Shown here: positions 28,701 through 41,800 of the stretch, piece after piece
Layout of the letters: each line of letters starts with the position of its first letter
Numbering within the stretch: the first letter of the stretch is position 1
Origin: Casuarius casuarius
Lineage: Eukaryota; Chordata; Aves; Casuariiformes; Casuariidae
DNA length: 64,000 nt
NCBI GenBank assembly: GCA_003342895.1
Contig: PTFA01000024.1
Span: 769,634-833,633, forward strand
Reading direction: 5' to 3'
Translations under genes and position numbers: made by a program
Notes under the pieces: model-generated
What the model was told of the DNA's origin: nothing
The model's input: only the letters and a program-made list of their open reading frames with translations
The model's database searches: none

Positions 28701-29130
28701 ATCTCATAGTCATTTAATCAACTAAAAAGGGAGTACATTCAATATGATGGCATATAATTCACCAGCTAGTAATTAATAGCAACAGCACACAGAAAAAAAA
28801 TCCAACAGTCTATGTACATGAGAAAGATGTAAAGAACAGAACACTGGTAAAAACAAAACAAAAGCTGTGAGAAAGACTTCCAAACTCCAAGTCATCACGT
28901 TCTATTTCCTCACCACTAATAAAACACCAGTGGAATACAAGGGGAAGGAAAAAACCAAACAAACAATCGCACACAGCTAGGTACCTGGAACAATGATTTA
29001 AGAGAAGCAAAAAGCTTTTTTTTTCTTTTTTCTTTTTTTTTAAATAACAAAGTACAATACAGCAACACTGACAGTGAACATCCTTCCCATTAGTGAACAC
29101 TGAAGTAACCCACGCACTATTTTCAATGTA
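25761..29130. other. Spacer between CCT2 promoter and FRS2 3' end
   Basis: About 3.4 kb of mostly AT-rich sequence between head-to-tail genes. It holds the two exon-like segments at 27316-27574; otherwise no gene, RNA gene or clear transposon was recognised. Confidence 0.5.
27316..27574 (-). other. Two in-phase exon-like segments of unknown identity
   Basis: Minus strand. Segment 1, 27574-27515: ATG then 20 open codons (MGISNGFGTETLLLQLEKDE) to a donor GAG|GTAATT; the same frame is open further upstream to about 27640, but no strong acceptor is seen there. Segment 2, 27372-27316: 57 nt bounded by CTTTATTTATTCACAG and GAG|GTAAGA, coding CDVTNCCQHNWGKFAEQLE in the phase left by segment 1. No family was recognised and no convincing in-phase third exon was found. 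It may be an unannotated small gene, a decayed gene, an alternative transcript of a neighbour, or chance. Confidence 0.3.
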
Positions 29131-29141
29131 AAAATCAATAG

Positions 29142-29147
29142 TTTATT
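29142..29147 (-). terminator. FRS2: Candidate distal FRS2 polyadenylation signal
   Basis: AATAAA on the minus strand followed by GT-rich sequence (AGTGCGTGGGTTACTTCAG) a few tens of bases on, a typical downstream element. It predicts a 3' UTR of about 6.7 kb. Several internal AATAAA copies (for example near 31.35 and 32.58 kb) could give shorter forms. Confidence 0.5.
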
Positions 29148-30743
29148 GCCATGCTACAATTTTTTTTTTCAAATGAAGTTGGCACTGGTAAAGGGGACAA
29201 CGTTGTCATAATACATAATACATTTTTTTAAAATGCACATTTGGTAAGCTTTCTCAATAACAAAAGTTTAAAACAAGTGAAATTAATTTTTTTAAGGTTG
29301 ATTTGGAATGGCATAAAATACACTTTCTGCATAGTACAGTATGACTTTTGTCATAAAAGAAACAAGGAATGTTTGTAAAAAATTAATTCAACAGGGCAAG
29401 TTAACTGAAACTTTATAAACAATTTGGCAATGGTACTCCCACTGTTTAGACTTTTTTTTTTTTTATAAAAGAAATAAAAATCTAGAAAGCTACCTTTATA
29501 CAAAGTTGCTATATTTATGCCTTTAAGTAGGAAAAAACATTTTATAATGCAAATTAGGACATACAATAATCTTACAATATCATACAATGTAATGACAAGA
29601 AAGGAACATACAACATAAGATTTTGGCCTTTGTAGAAATGTGTATTTCTGCATTTAACAAATGCATTTGTGGCACACTGGTGACTATTGTATTCTTACTA
29701 CTATCGGTCAGCTTTCATGCTAGAACTGTGTTCAGCTGTACTGTAACGGCAGGTCTGCAGCTCAGTTAAAAACACAGACAATGCTTCAGGAGACATAAGG
29801 TGATGCTGCAACGGAATGAGATGCAACATGCAAAAAAGGCAACACGCCTGCTGGTTGAGACATTCTACATTGTGGGATACCGTACAACACTATTTTCTTT
29901 CATACTAGAGCACTTATACATTCAGTCATTAAGTACCAAAGTCTTACAAGTGAGAACATCTGTGTTCAGGATTTGGCAAGTTTCAGGGAAAATACAAAGT
30001 TAGTACCAAATATATAATATATTATATATAAAATGTGGGTGTATGATATACACATATTCTAATGCAAAAAAACTGCATTAATATGGAGTTAAATTTGCTG
30101 AGATCCATTCCTAAATAANATAACCATTAAAAATACAGGTGTAATCCTGAACTTTCACACACTTTAGAATCACTTCCTCTTTCATACATAATAGTTAAAG
30201 CAATATATATGCAAGTATGACTAAGAAATCAAAATTCACATAGTAATCTGAACTCTGACCACAACAAATAGGATTTTCTCAGTACATGTAATTAAATATA
30301 TTTATATTTTTACAGTATTTTTAGACCATTCCTGAAGAACTCGACCAACCAGGTCCTCAGGTATAAGAGCTGTTATGTCAGCAGAACTCGATCGTGTAGG
30401 AACACATTCAGTGACCACTGAAGTCAACGCATTCGATTCATCGGGCTTCAAAGGATGCTGCATGAGGCCCAAATGAGCTCTGGAAGGATCGCCCTACTAA
30501 CAAGAAAGATTCCCTAATGACATCAAAACTCCTACCTCAGGCTTCCTCTCCTACCACCCAAGGGAAGGACTGGGGCAAGGGACACGCTGGCTCGGGGCAA
30601 TCGGGGATGTTTGCAGGTGGTGTTGGGAACAGCCATGTACAGCACAGCCCCAGCAGCGGGGAGCGGCAAGGTGAGCGTCATGGCACCTTTGTACTAAGGC
30701 TTCTCTTCGAAAGCAGAAGAGCTGCCCTCCATATTCATCGCTC

Positions 30744-30842
30744 CATCATTCAGTCACCAAAGGTCTCAGACTGGGACCCCAAGGCATTAAGTACTTTACA
30801 GACACAGAGGAAGACAGTCCCTGTTCTGAAGGGCTCAAGCCT
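30744..30842 (+). repeat. Probable ancient dispersed repeat relic
   Basis: The stretch with GTACTTTACAGACACAG, GACAGTCCCTGTTCTGAAGG and GCTCAAGC resembles a widespread amniote repeat of the form gtgctgtacaaacacag...gacagtccctgccc...gagcttaca. The assignment is from memory of the pattern and the family name is uncertain. It sits in a GC-richer patch of the FRS2 3' UTR. Confidence 0.35.
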
Positions 30843-33800
30843 ATTTCTTAATCATATTTCTTTTACATAATCTCCTTTGTATATACACATATTTGCTACA
30901 TAAAATAGAATTACACCAAAGTAATGGATACATCAGAAGACATTGTCACAATATATGTATATTACCACACTAAATAATTACTAAAACTGCAAGAAAAAAT
31001 TTCAAATGCCCTTTGTAATATATAAAAATATAGACATGTCCAATACTTGTTTCATGAACTTTAAAGGTAACTTTTATCTCATATTCTATTTCTATCTGTA
31101 CACCTACATACTTCCAAACAAAATACTGCGTTAATTTGGAGTAAACACCATGTTAGGATAATATCCTAATAAAACATCTGGCAGACTTAGTTATACCTTA
31201 CAGCACAGTATTAGAAGGAATAATGTATACATGGTCAGAGTTACAGCTGCTATGTTTTTTTTTTTCCTTATTCACTTATCTTGCCCCGAAGAGGAACTTC
31301 TAAAGACTGTGAAAGCACCTTAACTCAAGACTTCCTGTCTTTTTAGTATTTATTATGTAAGAAGGACATCAGCAACCTTGACTCCATCTTAACGCAGTTT
31401 TTTGTGGTGGAATTTCTTCTGGATTTTTTTTTTTTTTTTTGGAGTGTATATGGATTTAAAATAAAGTTACTGTAAATGAACTTACGTTTATATTATGTAA
31501 ATACTGTTGAATATAAATGCCTGAATTGCTACCTATAGGGAAGGATGGCAAAGATCTTATAATTAAATTCCAGAAATACCTAATTCTATCCAACAAACTG
31601 GAGGACCAAGCTTCTTTTGGCTTCTTGCAGGGGAAATTGGGAAAACTTCAGATTTAAGTCCACTATTAGCTCCTACTCAATCACTTTTATCTTATTTGCA
31701 GCCATAAATAAGTTAGTACAGTGCAGAAATGCCATTTCACCATTGATTCCACCTTACATGAAGAAGAAAATACTGCTAAGAAATAGAGGTCCAAATCAGA
31801 CCCAACATTATATGCTCAGAATTAATCAGAACTTGCATTTTTTACTTCACCAACAGTGAATATAGACAGTCTGCTCTTTCCCGATTCTGTCTCATTGTGA
31901 ACATAGTTACATATAAAACCAAGACAAGTATAGCCAGATTTCGAGCCAATGCACACTGGCATAAATCCAACAAAATCAACTGTTGGTCTGTCACCTGCAA
32001 AAGAGCAGCCTTGTTTTGGACTTTGTACAGCTCAAACCTTTCTGTGGACCTTGTTGCATCCAAATCCTAGTCAGAGGTTTAAACACACACAAATATCTAA
32101 ACATCTTAGAAAAAAAATTAAGCATTTTATGATATGAAATGTCTATTTAAACATGTAAGCTTTTCAACCAAGTTTTGTAGACTTAAATAGGAACAGGAAT
32201 AGGGTTTAAATGCACACCATTACATTCAACACCTATCGTATGCAAAATGCATTGATCAATACACCTGTATAGTTGACATTTTAAAAATATTACTAGAACA
32301 AGAGTGCTCTAAGGACAGTTAAAGTTTTCAGAATGGTCTTTTTTATATTGTTTTATGAAGTCACTGAGAAACACTAGAAAATTAAAGTTGTACCTCCTCT
32401 TTATATCAGGAAAGTATTATTTTCCTTCTCAAATTGATATAACTAATGGATTACATTCTCACCAACAGAATTTCCGATGCAATTTTTATTATGTACTTTT
32501 GGCCACTGCTTCAACCTTTATTATCTCTATAAATTGAAAATGAATTTCCTTGTTTAAAAGATACTCTAATTTATGTTATATTTATTTTCACAAATCACGG
32601 CATTGAAGGAGAAACTACAGTTTAAGACTTTCCCTCATCTTATGTGCTTGAAGAGTAGCAGTCAATTGCATGTTATGGATGAAAAGCAGAACTGAAGGAG
32701 ATGTTGCCATTTTTGCAGGACACAGTTTATGTAAAATTAACATGTCTCAATTATTAAAGAAAACTGTTACCGTATTTGTAGCTTCTCACGCTATACACTT
32801 GTGAGCCCAAAATAAATATGATCTAAATACTGTGGAGAGATTTCCGCTGAAAACTGAATCCTAGATCTACAGACAATAAACCTAACAGTACAACCTTTAA
32901 AGAGACTGAACTGCAAAAATATTTACCAAGTCTCCAAGGGTAAAGTGCATTGCAACTACATCTACTTCAAGGGGCAGAAAATAAGGTAATGAAAATAATG
33001 CTAAAGACAGGGAACAGGGACTATGCAGTATTTTTCCAGCTTACAAAAAACAAGAAAGCATTACCCCACCTGTAGAATGAAAGAGGATAAAAAGATATTC
33101 CTGGAAAATATGGTGTCAGACTGATTAACATAATTAAGGCTATAGAAGGTTTTCCCTTAAATTCTGCCTGATGTATTTTCTGCTTAGGATACTAACAAAA
33201 CACCAGGACTAAGCACTCAGAAATCATAGAAGCTGACATTTCAGTTAGTCCTCAATTCCAGGCACCAGAGTGAGGAAAACACCCCCCCACACACAAAGTA
33301 TTGTGACTTGCAAACTTGCAACAACTTAAAAAAATTACTCAGACCATCCTTTGTATCTGAGACTATTCAGTATAAATGTATAGGACAACATACTAGAACT
33401 AAGGAGGAACGTTTGTTTTCTGGAATTTCAGCAGGTCACTTACGATCTACCTAAAGTCTCTTCCTCTATTTGTCAATTAAGAATATTACTTCCTGCCTCA
33501 CAGATATGTTTTAAGGATCAAATTAACTAACATTTCTGAGACATCCATGCTACACAGATGAGGACCAAATATTTCTAGGCAGCTAGCTAGATCAAACAGT
33601 TTTGCCTCAAAACACATGCTGAAGTGTTAGTATGGCTCACAAATTTAAGTGAGCTGTAAGCTAGGAACAAGAATCACACCAGTATCATTAATCCACTACC
33701 TATTTCACAACACTTGGTAATCTCTCTTCAGTAGAGACCAAGACTGGTCAACAGCATAAGATGAGGCACTGGCAAAGATGTGAAGGAGCATGAACACTGC

Positions 33801-34311
33801 AGACCTGCAAAATGTCTAGCTCTAGCTAGTCTTTATCTTCTTGAGCACCAAGTTCTCCTCAGATGTCAACAAGCCTATCACAATACTAGGCATAGGCTGA
33901 CAGTAAAATCATTGATGAAAAGTTTTTTTGATCTCTTAAATTTCTCATAATAGTCTCAATGACTCATCTTTTACTTCTGCAAATTGTTCTTTGTGCATCT
34001 GGTATTTCAGTACCGTATAGTCTGTAAAGAACAATGAACATCTTTCAGAGTGAAAAGGTTGCCTGATATTATCCCTTAAAGATGTGACAAGGAACATGTA
34101 TTTCAGGTGCTGTCACTGTTGCCACTACTAAACTGAGAGAAGACCAAAGAAAAAATTAACAAGGGAACAGGAATACACTCCAATTTAAAAGATTGGAAAT
34201 ATTTTTGTTTTTAATAAAACTTCAATTCAAATATTGCATGAAGACCCTTAATTCTTTTTCAGATCCTCCAATGGCTTTTCTTGCACGTTTTCCTTACACA
34301 CAGTTCAAGGC

Positions 34312-34336
34312 TTTTTTTTTTTTTTTTTTTTTTTTC
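34312..34336. repeat. T25 homopolymer (A25 in FRS2 mRNA)
   Basis: Uninterrupted T run on the plus strand inside the FRS2 3' UTR, followed by CTCTCTC. In the mRNA it is an internal oligo(A) tract. Confidence 0.9.
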
Positions 34337-35851
34337 TCTCTCTAAATCATACCAGTTCACACAAGTGTCAGTTCCTTTGCAATCACTGGCTCAAGAGTAA
34401 TCTCTTCTGCTGCTAATACCCAGGTGCACTGGAAATACTGCCAGAATTCTAAAATTATTCAGAATTAAAAAAACACAACCAAAAAAACCCAACAGCTAAG
34501 GGTGCATCTGGCATATTCAACAAATGCATGATACCTGGATGTACCTGTAACACTGAGCAGCTATTATTGTAACCAACTTCACCAACTGCAAAAGGAAAAG
34601 TATGCTCATAGATAATACTACCTTCAGATAATTTACTACATATTCTTTCTAAATTAAAGTATACTATCAACTATGGATGCACATTGCTAGAATGTACAAT
34701 TTGCTCTAAAGAACTATCAAGTCCAGTACCCTGCCTCCCGTGTAACCTGTGTCTGATGCTTCAGAGGAAGACAATAAATGCATAATTAACCTTTCCAGTT
34801 GTGCAATAATGCATGCTGCTGGAGAGCTGGGATATTTCTGTCAGGCATAAAAAGTAGAACACTGGACAAAGACAACCATTTGACCTTCAAGAGTCTTTCT
34901 TTGTCAAATGCGGAGAATAAGACAAATACACAAACAACCCTGAACAATAATTAAAGCTATGTACAAAATTTTGACGCTTGAAACAAGACACTATAGGACA
35001 GGTAAAAAGAAACATACAACTGCAAAGAAAAGAAGGCACACCAAACTAAGAAATGATGAAAGAGCCTTAACTCATACAGCCAATCTGTGAATTCCTTCAC
35101 AAAAGACTAATGAGATCAAAATTTTGTCAGATTTCACAGGGAACTTGATACACAACTTGAAACTCTCTTCTAGCAAAGTGACTTAAGGCTGGTTTCAGAT
35201 GCATTTACAGCTCTGATCAAGCAAGCTTCGATATGACCTCTCAGATATCACACAAGCTAAGAAAACTATTGGGAATTTGCGGCCTTCTTACCCATGTGGT
35301 CTTAAAAAAAAAAAAAAAAACAACAACAGACATAAGAAGCGTGGTGTTTATATCCCTTGAGATGAACCAAGATATCTTGTGTAAGTCAAACTGAGTGAAT
35401 TAATGAATTACATACATTTCGTTCTGGAGGAGCCATTTGAATGAAGACTGAATGTAAAGATATGTACCTTGAAAGATTAGGTTTACCTGCTAATAATGCA
35501 CATCAAGAGGCTTTAAAAGTGTTATAAATGCCATAATGACTACAGGCACCAGACCAGAATATTTATAAATTCAAAACTGGCATGTCACTCAGACTCTAAT
35601 CAATTTAAAGAGGCACTGTGAAAGGTGGTGATGCTGCTATGCAGTAATTACTACTACCATAGAATGAAATAGTGTTATTTAAATGAATACTTGCTCTACA
35701 TTAATTCCCTTTAGTTAGACAAGTACATGAAATATGCAGAAAAAGTTCTATTAGTCTATAAAAAGGCGTTAGTGTTAAGAAATGCAAAGTACTTGCATCT
35801 TCAATTTTATAAACTTCACAAAAGGTGCAAACGATTTAATGCTTTCCAGGC

Positions 35852-38800
35852 TCACATAGGCAGGTCAGTACTGTTATGTCTAGTTTTCCTAGAAGTACCA
35901 TCATCTCGGGGCAGTGCTTTTTGCAAGCTTGACATAGCAGCAGTTCTTTCAATGTCTATCACAGCATACAGCTCTGTGCGCCTGGTTGGAGTTTGTGGAA
36001 GTGGAGTGGTGGGGGTTTTTGGAGTCTGCGGGTTGTCGGAGTCACTACCACCTTCCAAGTCAACCTGTATATAGTTGAGCTGCCTGTGTTCTAAACTTGG
36101 ACGCCTAATGTCAAAGTTGAAGACCGTTGGGGTACAGTCCCGACGTCGCGTAAATTCTACTTTATGAGCACTTGCTGGTACTGTTACATTCTCTGTATTG
36201 ACATAATTATGCATTGGATCTAGGTTATTGTGGTAGCCATTCAGAGATGGGGTCTTTGGTCCTAAACTGTCATCTTCATCTCTACTCAGCTTGCGGGCTT
36301 CCCAAACAGGAGGCAACGATGGCAAGTTCTCATAGTTCAACAATGCAGTTCTCCTTTGAGCAGAGTTGTTAATGTTCTGGGTATCTGAGGTACTGGTTGA
36401 TGTCAAACGACCTCTCCTGACCCCTGAGGCACTAGGGATTGATAACCTATTTATATTTTCATATACCAGTTTATTACCAGATGGCGTTTCTCTACGTTCA
36501 TCACTATCGTACCCAGTGTCCCATTCAGTGTTGTTTGTGCTGCTGCCGCTAACTTGGTCTCTCCCAAGTTGCTCCAGTTTCTCTCTTTCCATTAACTGCC
36601 TTTGAACAGGTGTTGGTCCCAAAACAAACTTGACTCCTTCAGGCTCTAGGAGAACCTGAGCATCTCTGTCATCAGTACACATCTGATCTTCTTTCACTTT
36701 ACTTGTTTCAGTGTTTGAAAGCTTTGATTCCAGTGGCGCATGCACACTTGATCGATTTTTTCTTTCCTCTTGTACCCCAGTAGTGTTGACATAAGTGTGC
36801 ACCTAAAAGAGGGGGAAAAGAAAAAAAGGAAATTCAAATACTAGTTGCACTTCTTTTTTTTTAATTTCATTCCTTCTTACTCCCCACCTTTTTTTTTTTT
36901 TTTTTTTTTTTTAAAAGGCAGCTAAGGAGCAATTTAATTGCTGCTTTCGACTACTTAATAGATGGTTAAAGAGAAGACAGAGCCAGACCCTTTTGGAGTT
37001 GTCCAGCAAAAGGATAAGGGGCCATGTACACAAGTTGGAACAGGAAAAAAATTATTATTAGGGGAAAAAAGTTTTACAGACGAGAGTGGTCAAACACTGG
37101 AACACACACCCAGAGACTTTGTGAAATCTCCCTGCTTGGAGTATTCAAAGCTTGACTGGACAAGGCTCTGAGCAGCCTGCTCTAACTTCAAAATTGGACC
37201 TGAGTTTGGTTCCGCTTTGCCAAGCAGCTCTAGAGGTCCCTTCCAACCTAAATTATTCTATGATTCTACGAATAGAAAGCTTATTTGCAAAGCAGCTTTT
37301 TGACTAGGATCTTTAATCACAAAATACAGTTTGTGTGNTTAAAATTGAAATAAAAAGCATATACAGAAATACATAAATATGTATTTTATATATAATTTAT
37401 CTTTGTTTTATATATAAAGAACAACTTAAAATAGTTACTCTTCCCCAGCAAGTTATCCTACACTGTATAATTTTAAAGTGGCAATACAAACACTTTTCTG
37501 AGGTAATTAACACACGGAAAAAATACATTACACCTGATACTGAAAAGCACAAATGAAAACACAAGCATACATAACCAGCATAAAAATGTGAACTGATGCT
37601 GAACATGAATTATATGAAAGGAAAAAGAAAAATACTCACTTGTTCCTCTGCTACAAGCAAAGGATGTGTTGATTCTTCACCGACAGAGGGGAGGCGTGCA
37701 CTTCCAACAGAAGGATGCCTACTGGAAGGATGTGATGAAGCATCTCCAAAAGATGGATATCTGGGATAGCCGTTAGGTAGGCTTTGTGCATTGAACCCAG
37801 GAGCTGATTCAATTGGAAACCAAAGCAAAACCATATTAAAATAGAAACATTTTACTGTATATGAGTAAGATGCTTTATATCATCATCCTCAATTTTCAAA
37901 ACAGAAATCTAAATATGTAAAACAGTATTAAATAGTCACAAGGTTCAACTTTGCTGGAAGGAAGGAAAGGCAAAAGCAAACTTCAGAGTAGAACATCCCA
38001 GTATTTACTGGGAAACATGTCTGAAGCAACCACTGAAATCTACATGTGTTACAAACCACAGTTCTCCCAATAAACTCCCCATCTGACTTTTTTCCACCAC
38101 TAACATGTTTCCCTAAAACAGGAACTTATTTACTGAANCTTCTATTTCTCTGAAGTCACCAATGACCTGGAATTCCAATTGTCAAATATCAAGCCACATC
38201 CCTAGGATTACCTGAAATCCCCNAGGAGTTTAAAGACTTCGTTCTACCTATCCATTTATGCATAGCAAAAGAAAGATCCCAAACCCACTGTAGATGTGGT
38301 AGGACCAATACTTTTTTCCTAAAAAAAAAAAAAAAAAAATTGGAGCACTGCCTAGCATTAAGATCTCTGAATAATGATAAAAGAAAAGTATGCTGATATT
38401 TTATAAAGCAATTGAGTAAGTATACACTTAAGCAGTGTTCTTATGCAAAAACTAAGGTCCCAAAGCTTAGTTTTTAAAGCTGAAGAACTTGACTACAGCA
38501 GTTTTGCTCCCCGGATTTCAGATTCTGGAAAGAGAATCCTCAGAAAGTATCTCAAGAGAATGCATTACTGGAACTTAACCTGCCAGCTGAAAATAGCATT
38601 TAATTTGCACTAAGTAATTCAAAAAAATCTAATTTAAAGCTAACTACCACATTATATTCAGGTATGCCATTTGACAGTATAACCATACTTACTGGTAGGT
38701 GTTCGAGGGGTTCTTGGAGCTTCCAACTCAGTCTGATGATTATTCCTTTCCACTACTGGTTCTTCTACCACATTTATGCTATTATTCTGCATTATCTCTT

Positions 38801-41800
38801 GCAACATATTAAATAGCTCTTCTGCACGGGCACATTTAAAGGCAAAGATTCCTATAAATACACCAGAAAAAAAGAAAAATCAAAATCCTTTTAAGAAAAG
38901 TGCCTCACAATGTAACTAATTTTTAAAGAAAAGAACCGGAATCCACATAATGAATACCTGTTAAAGAAGGAAAAAACACTAACAAATTTCTTTTGCACCA
39001 AAACACACAAAAATACAGTGAGACCCTTTCGAGTGTTTAGCTGATAGAAGAATAAATTTCCCATGCACCAGAGGTTAAGTTGGAACAGAAAAATTGATTC
39101 AGTTATAAAGCAAGCCTTAAATTTGAGTGCTAAATGAGGGAGTAAAAGAAAAAAAGGCAAGATTTTTTTTGAAGAGTTGATAAAAAGGAGGCCTACTAAA
39201 TAAAAAAAAGAAAAAAAAACACTAAATGAAACAACTTTGGTGCTACAAGATCATATTTTAAAATCAGATTTATATTAAATTACCATAAAAATAAGATACC
39301 TGCACATCAGGAANGAAGGATTTAAACACTGGGTAAAAGTTTAGTTTCTGTAAGAAGATTAAAATGAAAAGCTAGTAAGACAAACTGTGTGAAACAGACA
39401 GTAACAAACCAATTGTTTTAGGCTAAAGGATAGACACAGAACACAAAGTCAGCAGCAATACCGTGTATTTTGCTTGTGTATTGTGCCACTTTGCCTTTGA
39501 ACAGCAGGGAGCGCCCCAACTTACCCTCACCAGCAAAGTCGCAGCTTTGGATTATTCTTCCATTGGAAGCATTAAGTTAAAGTTGACATGCTTGTTAAAC
39601 GTCGGTGCAGGTGCTCGTTTTTTTTAAATGTGTATTACAATCTTAAAACACTCTTTACTAAAAACTACCTACCTCTATAACTATTTATGTAAGTTAATTT
39701 TGTTAATAGACAGTAATGGCCAGCATTTTTTTTTAAGGATGCAGAACANGGAGAGATCAGAACTACCAGAAATGCTCCACATGGCAAGATTTCACAAAAA
39801 CCTAGTTGGGAATATACCAAGTGGGCAAGAGGGCTGATGCCCAGCCATGAACATCCAGCTGGTACAGTGAGTAAGCTTTACACTCGCAATGCGGCAGCTG
39901 TAGAGCTTTTACTCCTTTCCTCCAACCCATGATCCAGCTGAATGTAGTAATACTCTAGTTCTAATTCTTCCTGCGTGTCCAAAATTCACACTGGATATTT
40001 AAACTTTAATGGACAAAATAACCGCACCACCACCACCAACAAAAAAAAATCCAGGTTTACAAGCTTTAAAAAGCTCCCAGTTTGTTTCTGAGAAATTCAG
40101 CTGGCTTTGCCCACTTTGTTAAAAATAAGTAAATATATTTAAGAAAGAGTGGTGTTTCCAGATTGCTAATTAGTTAAAATATGAGGTTAATTGAATTAGC
40201 AGTGAGAGCATAAGCAAAAATACCTTGTTGAAATCTTGTTTTTTTCTTAATTACACTCACATTAAAATCAATAAGATCTGTGGCTTAGAAAATACGGCAA
40301 AACAGCAACTCCTCCAGGTTCTCTGTGTTGAATTATCTGTTATCTATGCTCCCAAAACATGTCTTTAAGGATTTCAAAACCTAGCACAACGTCAATATTG
40401 TGCCATCAGTGCATTTTGATATCTCCGTATATTAAATTTGAGAGAAAACATGAAACACAAACAAGAATATTGACTAAAGTAAATCAGTAAAAGTTGCTGG
40501 GTGATACTCAGTGTATTCTCAAATAAAAAACCGCTCAGTTGTCTCACCAACTAAAGATGAAGTTTTGCAACTGTGGCCACAAAAGCTAGCGTAGGTCTCA
40601 GGAACAATGCTCCATTGCAAAATGGCAGCAGAGACAACATTTTCTGCCAGATTTCTTTTTTCCTTTCTCAATATTCACAGTACTTAATATTACATAAGGA
40701 AAGCAAGAAACAAAAGAGGGAGGAAAGGGTTGCTGCTCACACAGGCTGCTTAATCTTCTCTATTAAAAAAATACGAGGGAGGCAGAGAAGTGAATTAGAT
40801 TCAAAGGAAAATTCTGCACGCTTGCTAACAGGCCAAGAGAAAGAACCCCCAAAACAGTATTTTCAGTTGAATTTCATTAGTATCTATCTTACACATTTAA
40901 AAGAAACACAAATTAAACTTGAAAAATCAATTAAAGTACATTTTCTTTAAAACAGAGTTCATGATCTTCTCTTTAAAAATCTGAAAATTTAATTAAGTAT
41001 ACTATAACATTTGAACAGATCTCTATTTCTCACTGCAGCCATCCCACTAAAATGTGAGGAACACTACGAACAAAGAAGCTGAACCAAGAATGCCTTTTAA
41101 ACTCTGATTGTAAAATAAATGTCTGCCCTAACCTCACCTTGGACAGCGAAGATAACCAGGTGTGTTTATAGCCAAGTTCTTTCACGCTCTCAATTTTTTA
41201 CAGTGAAGCTAAAATACATTGTTAGCATTTAGTAGTATTTTTAACAATAACAAACATTTTGCAGTTGATAAATACTAACAAACTAAAAATACAACTTAAT
41301 TTCACAAAGCATCAATACATAAGAATTCCTACTATACACAGCTGCACTGTGACAGGAAGATGCAAAATGAGGGCAGCNAGTACTTTGCTCAGACCTCATC
41401 TAATACAGCTATGGCCTCACAGACTGTTGCAGTGAAGAGGGATTAAGAACAACTACATCTTTTCACTAGGAGCCAGTCTTGGCCAAGACCGGCCATGACC
41501 TGGGAACTGGAAAGGTAACCATCTTTTTCTGATCAACACCACAGAGAAAATAACTGAGCATAGCTAGAGTCTGAACATTCCCTACAAAATATGTCAAAAT
41601 TTAAGTATGATGTTGCTGATATAAATGCAAACAGTATTTGCTTTAGGAAAAGGATGACACACAAAGGTTACTAAAGACAATAACAGGGTAGGAATATCCA
41701 GGTCATACCAGTGCTCCGTCTCTTAGAATTCAAAGAATTCTCTATTCTTAGTTTTTTGAGAAGATCCCTCCACACTCCCAAGGCTATATCCCACTCCCAC

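Larger units (their letters stand above)
29130..35851 (-). other. FRS2: FRS2 3' UTR
   Basis: Uninterrupted AT-rich stretch from the FRS2 stop to the distal poly(A) signal, with no recognisable gene on either strand. Human FRS2 also has a multi-kilobase 3' UTR. A GC-richer patch at 30.48-30.85 kb and an A25 tract (34336-34312 in the mRNA sense) stand out. The extent is inferred from the poly(A) signal. Confidence 0.6.
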
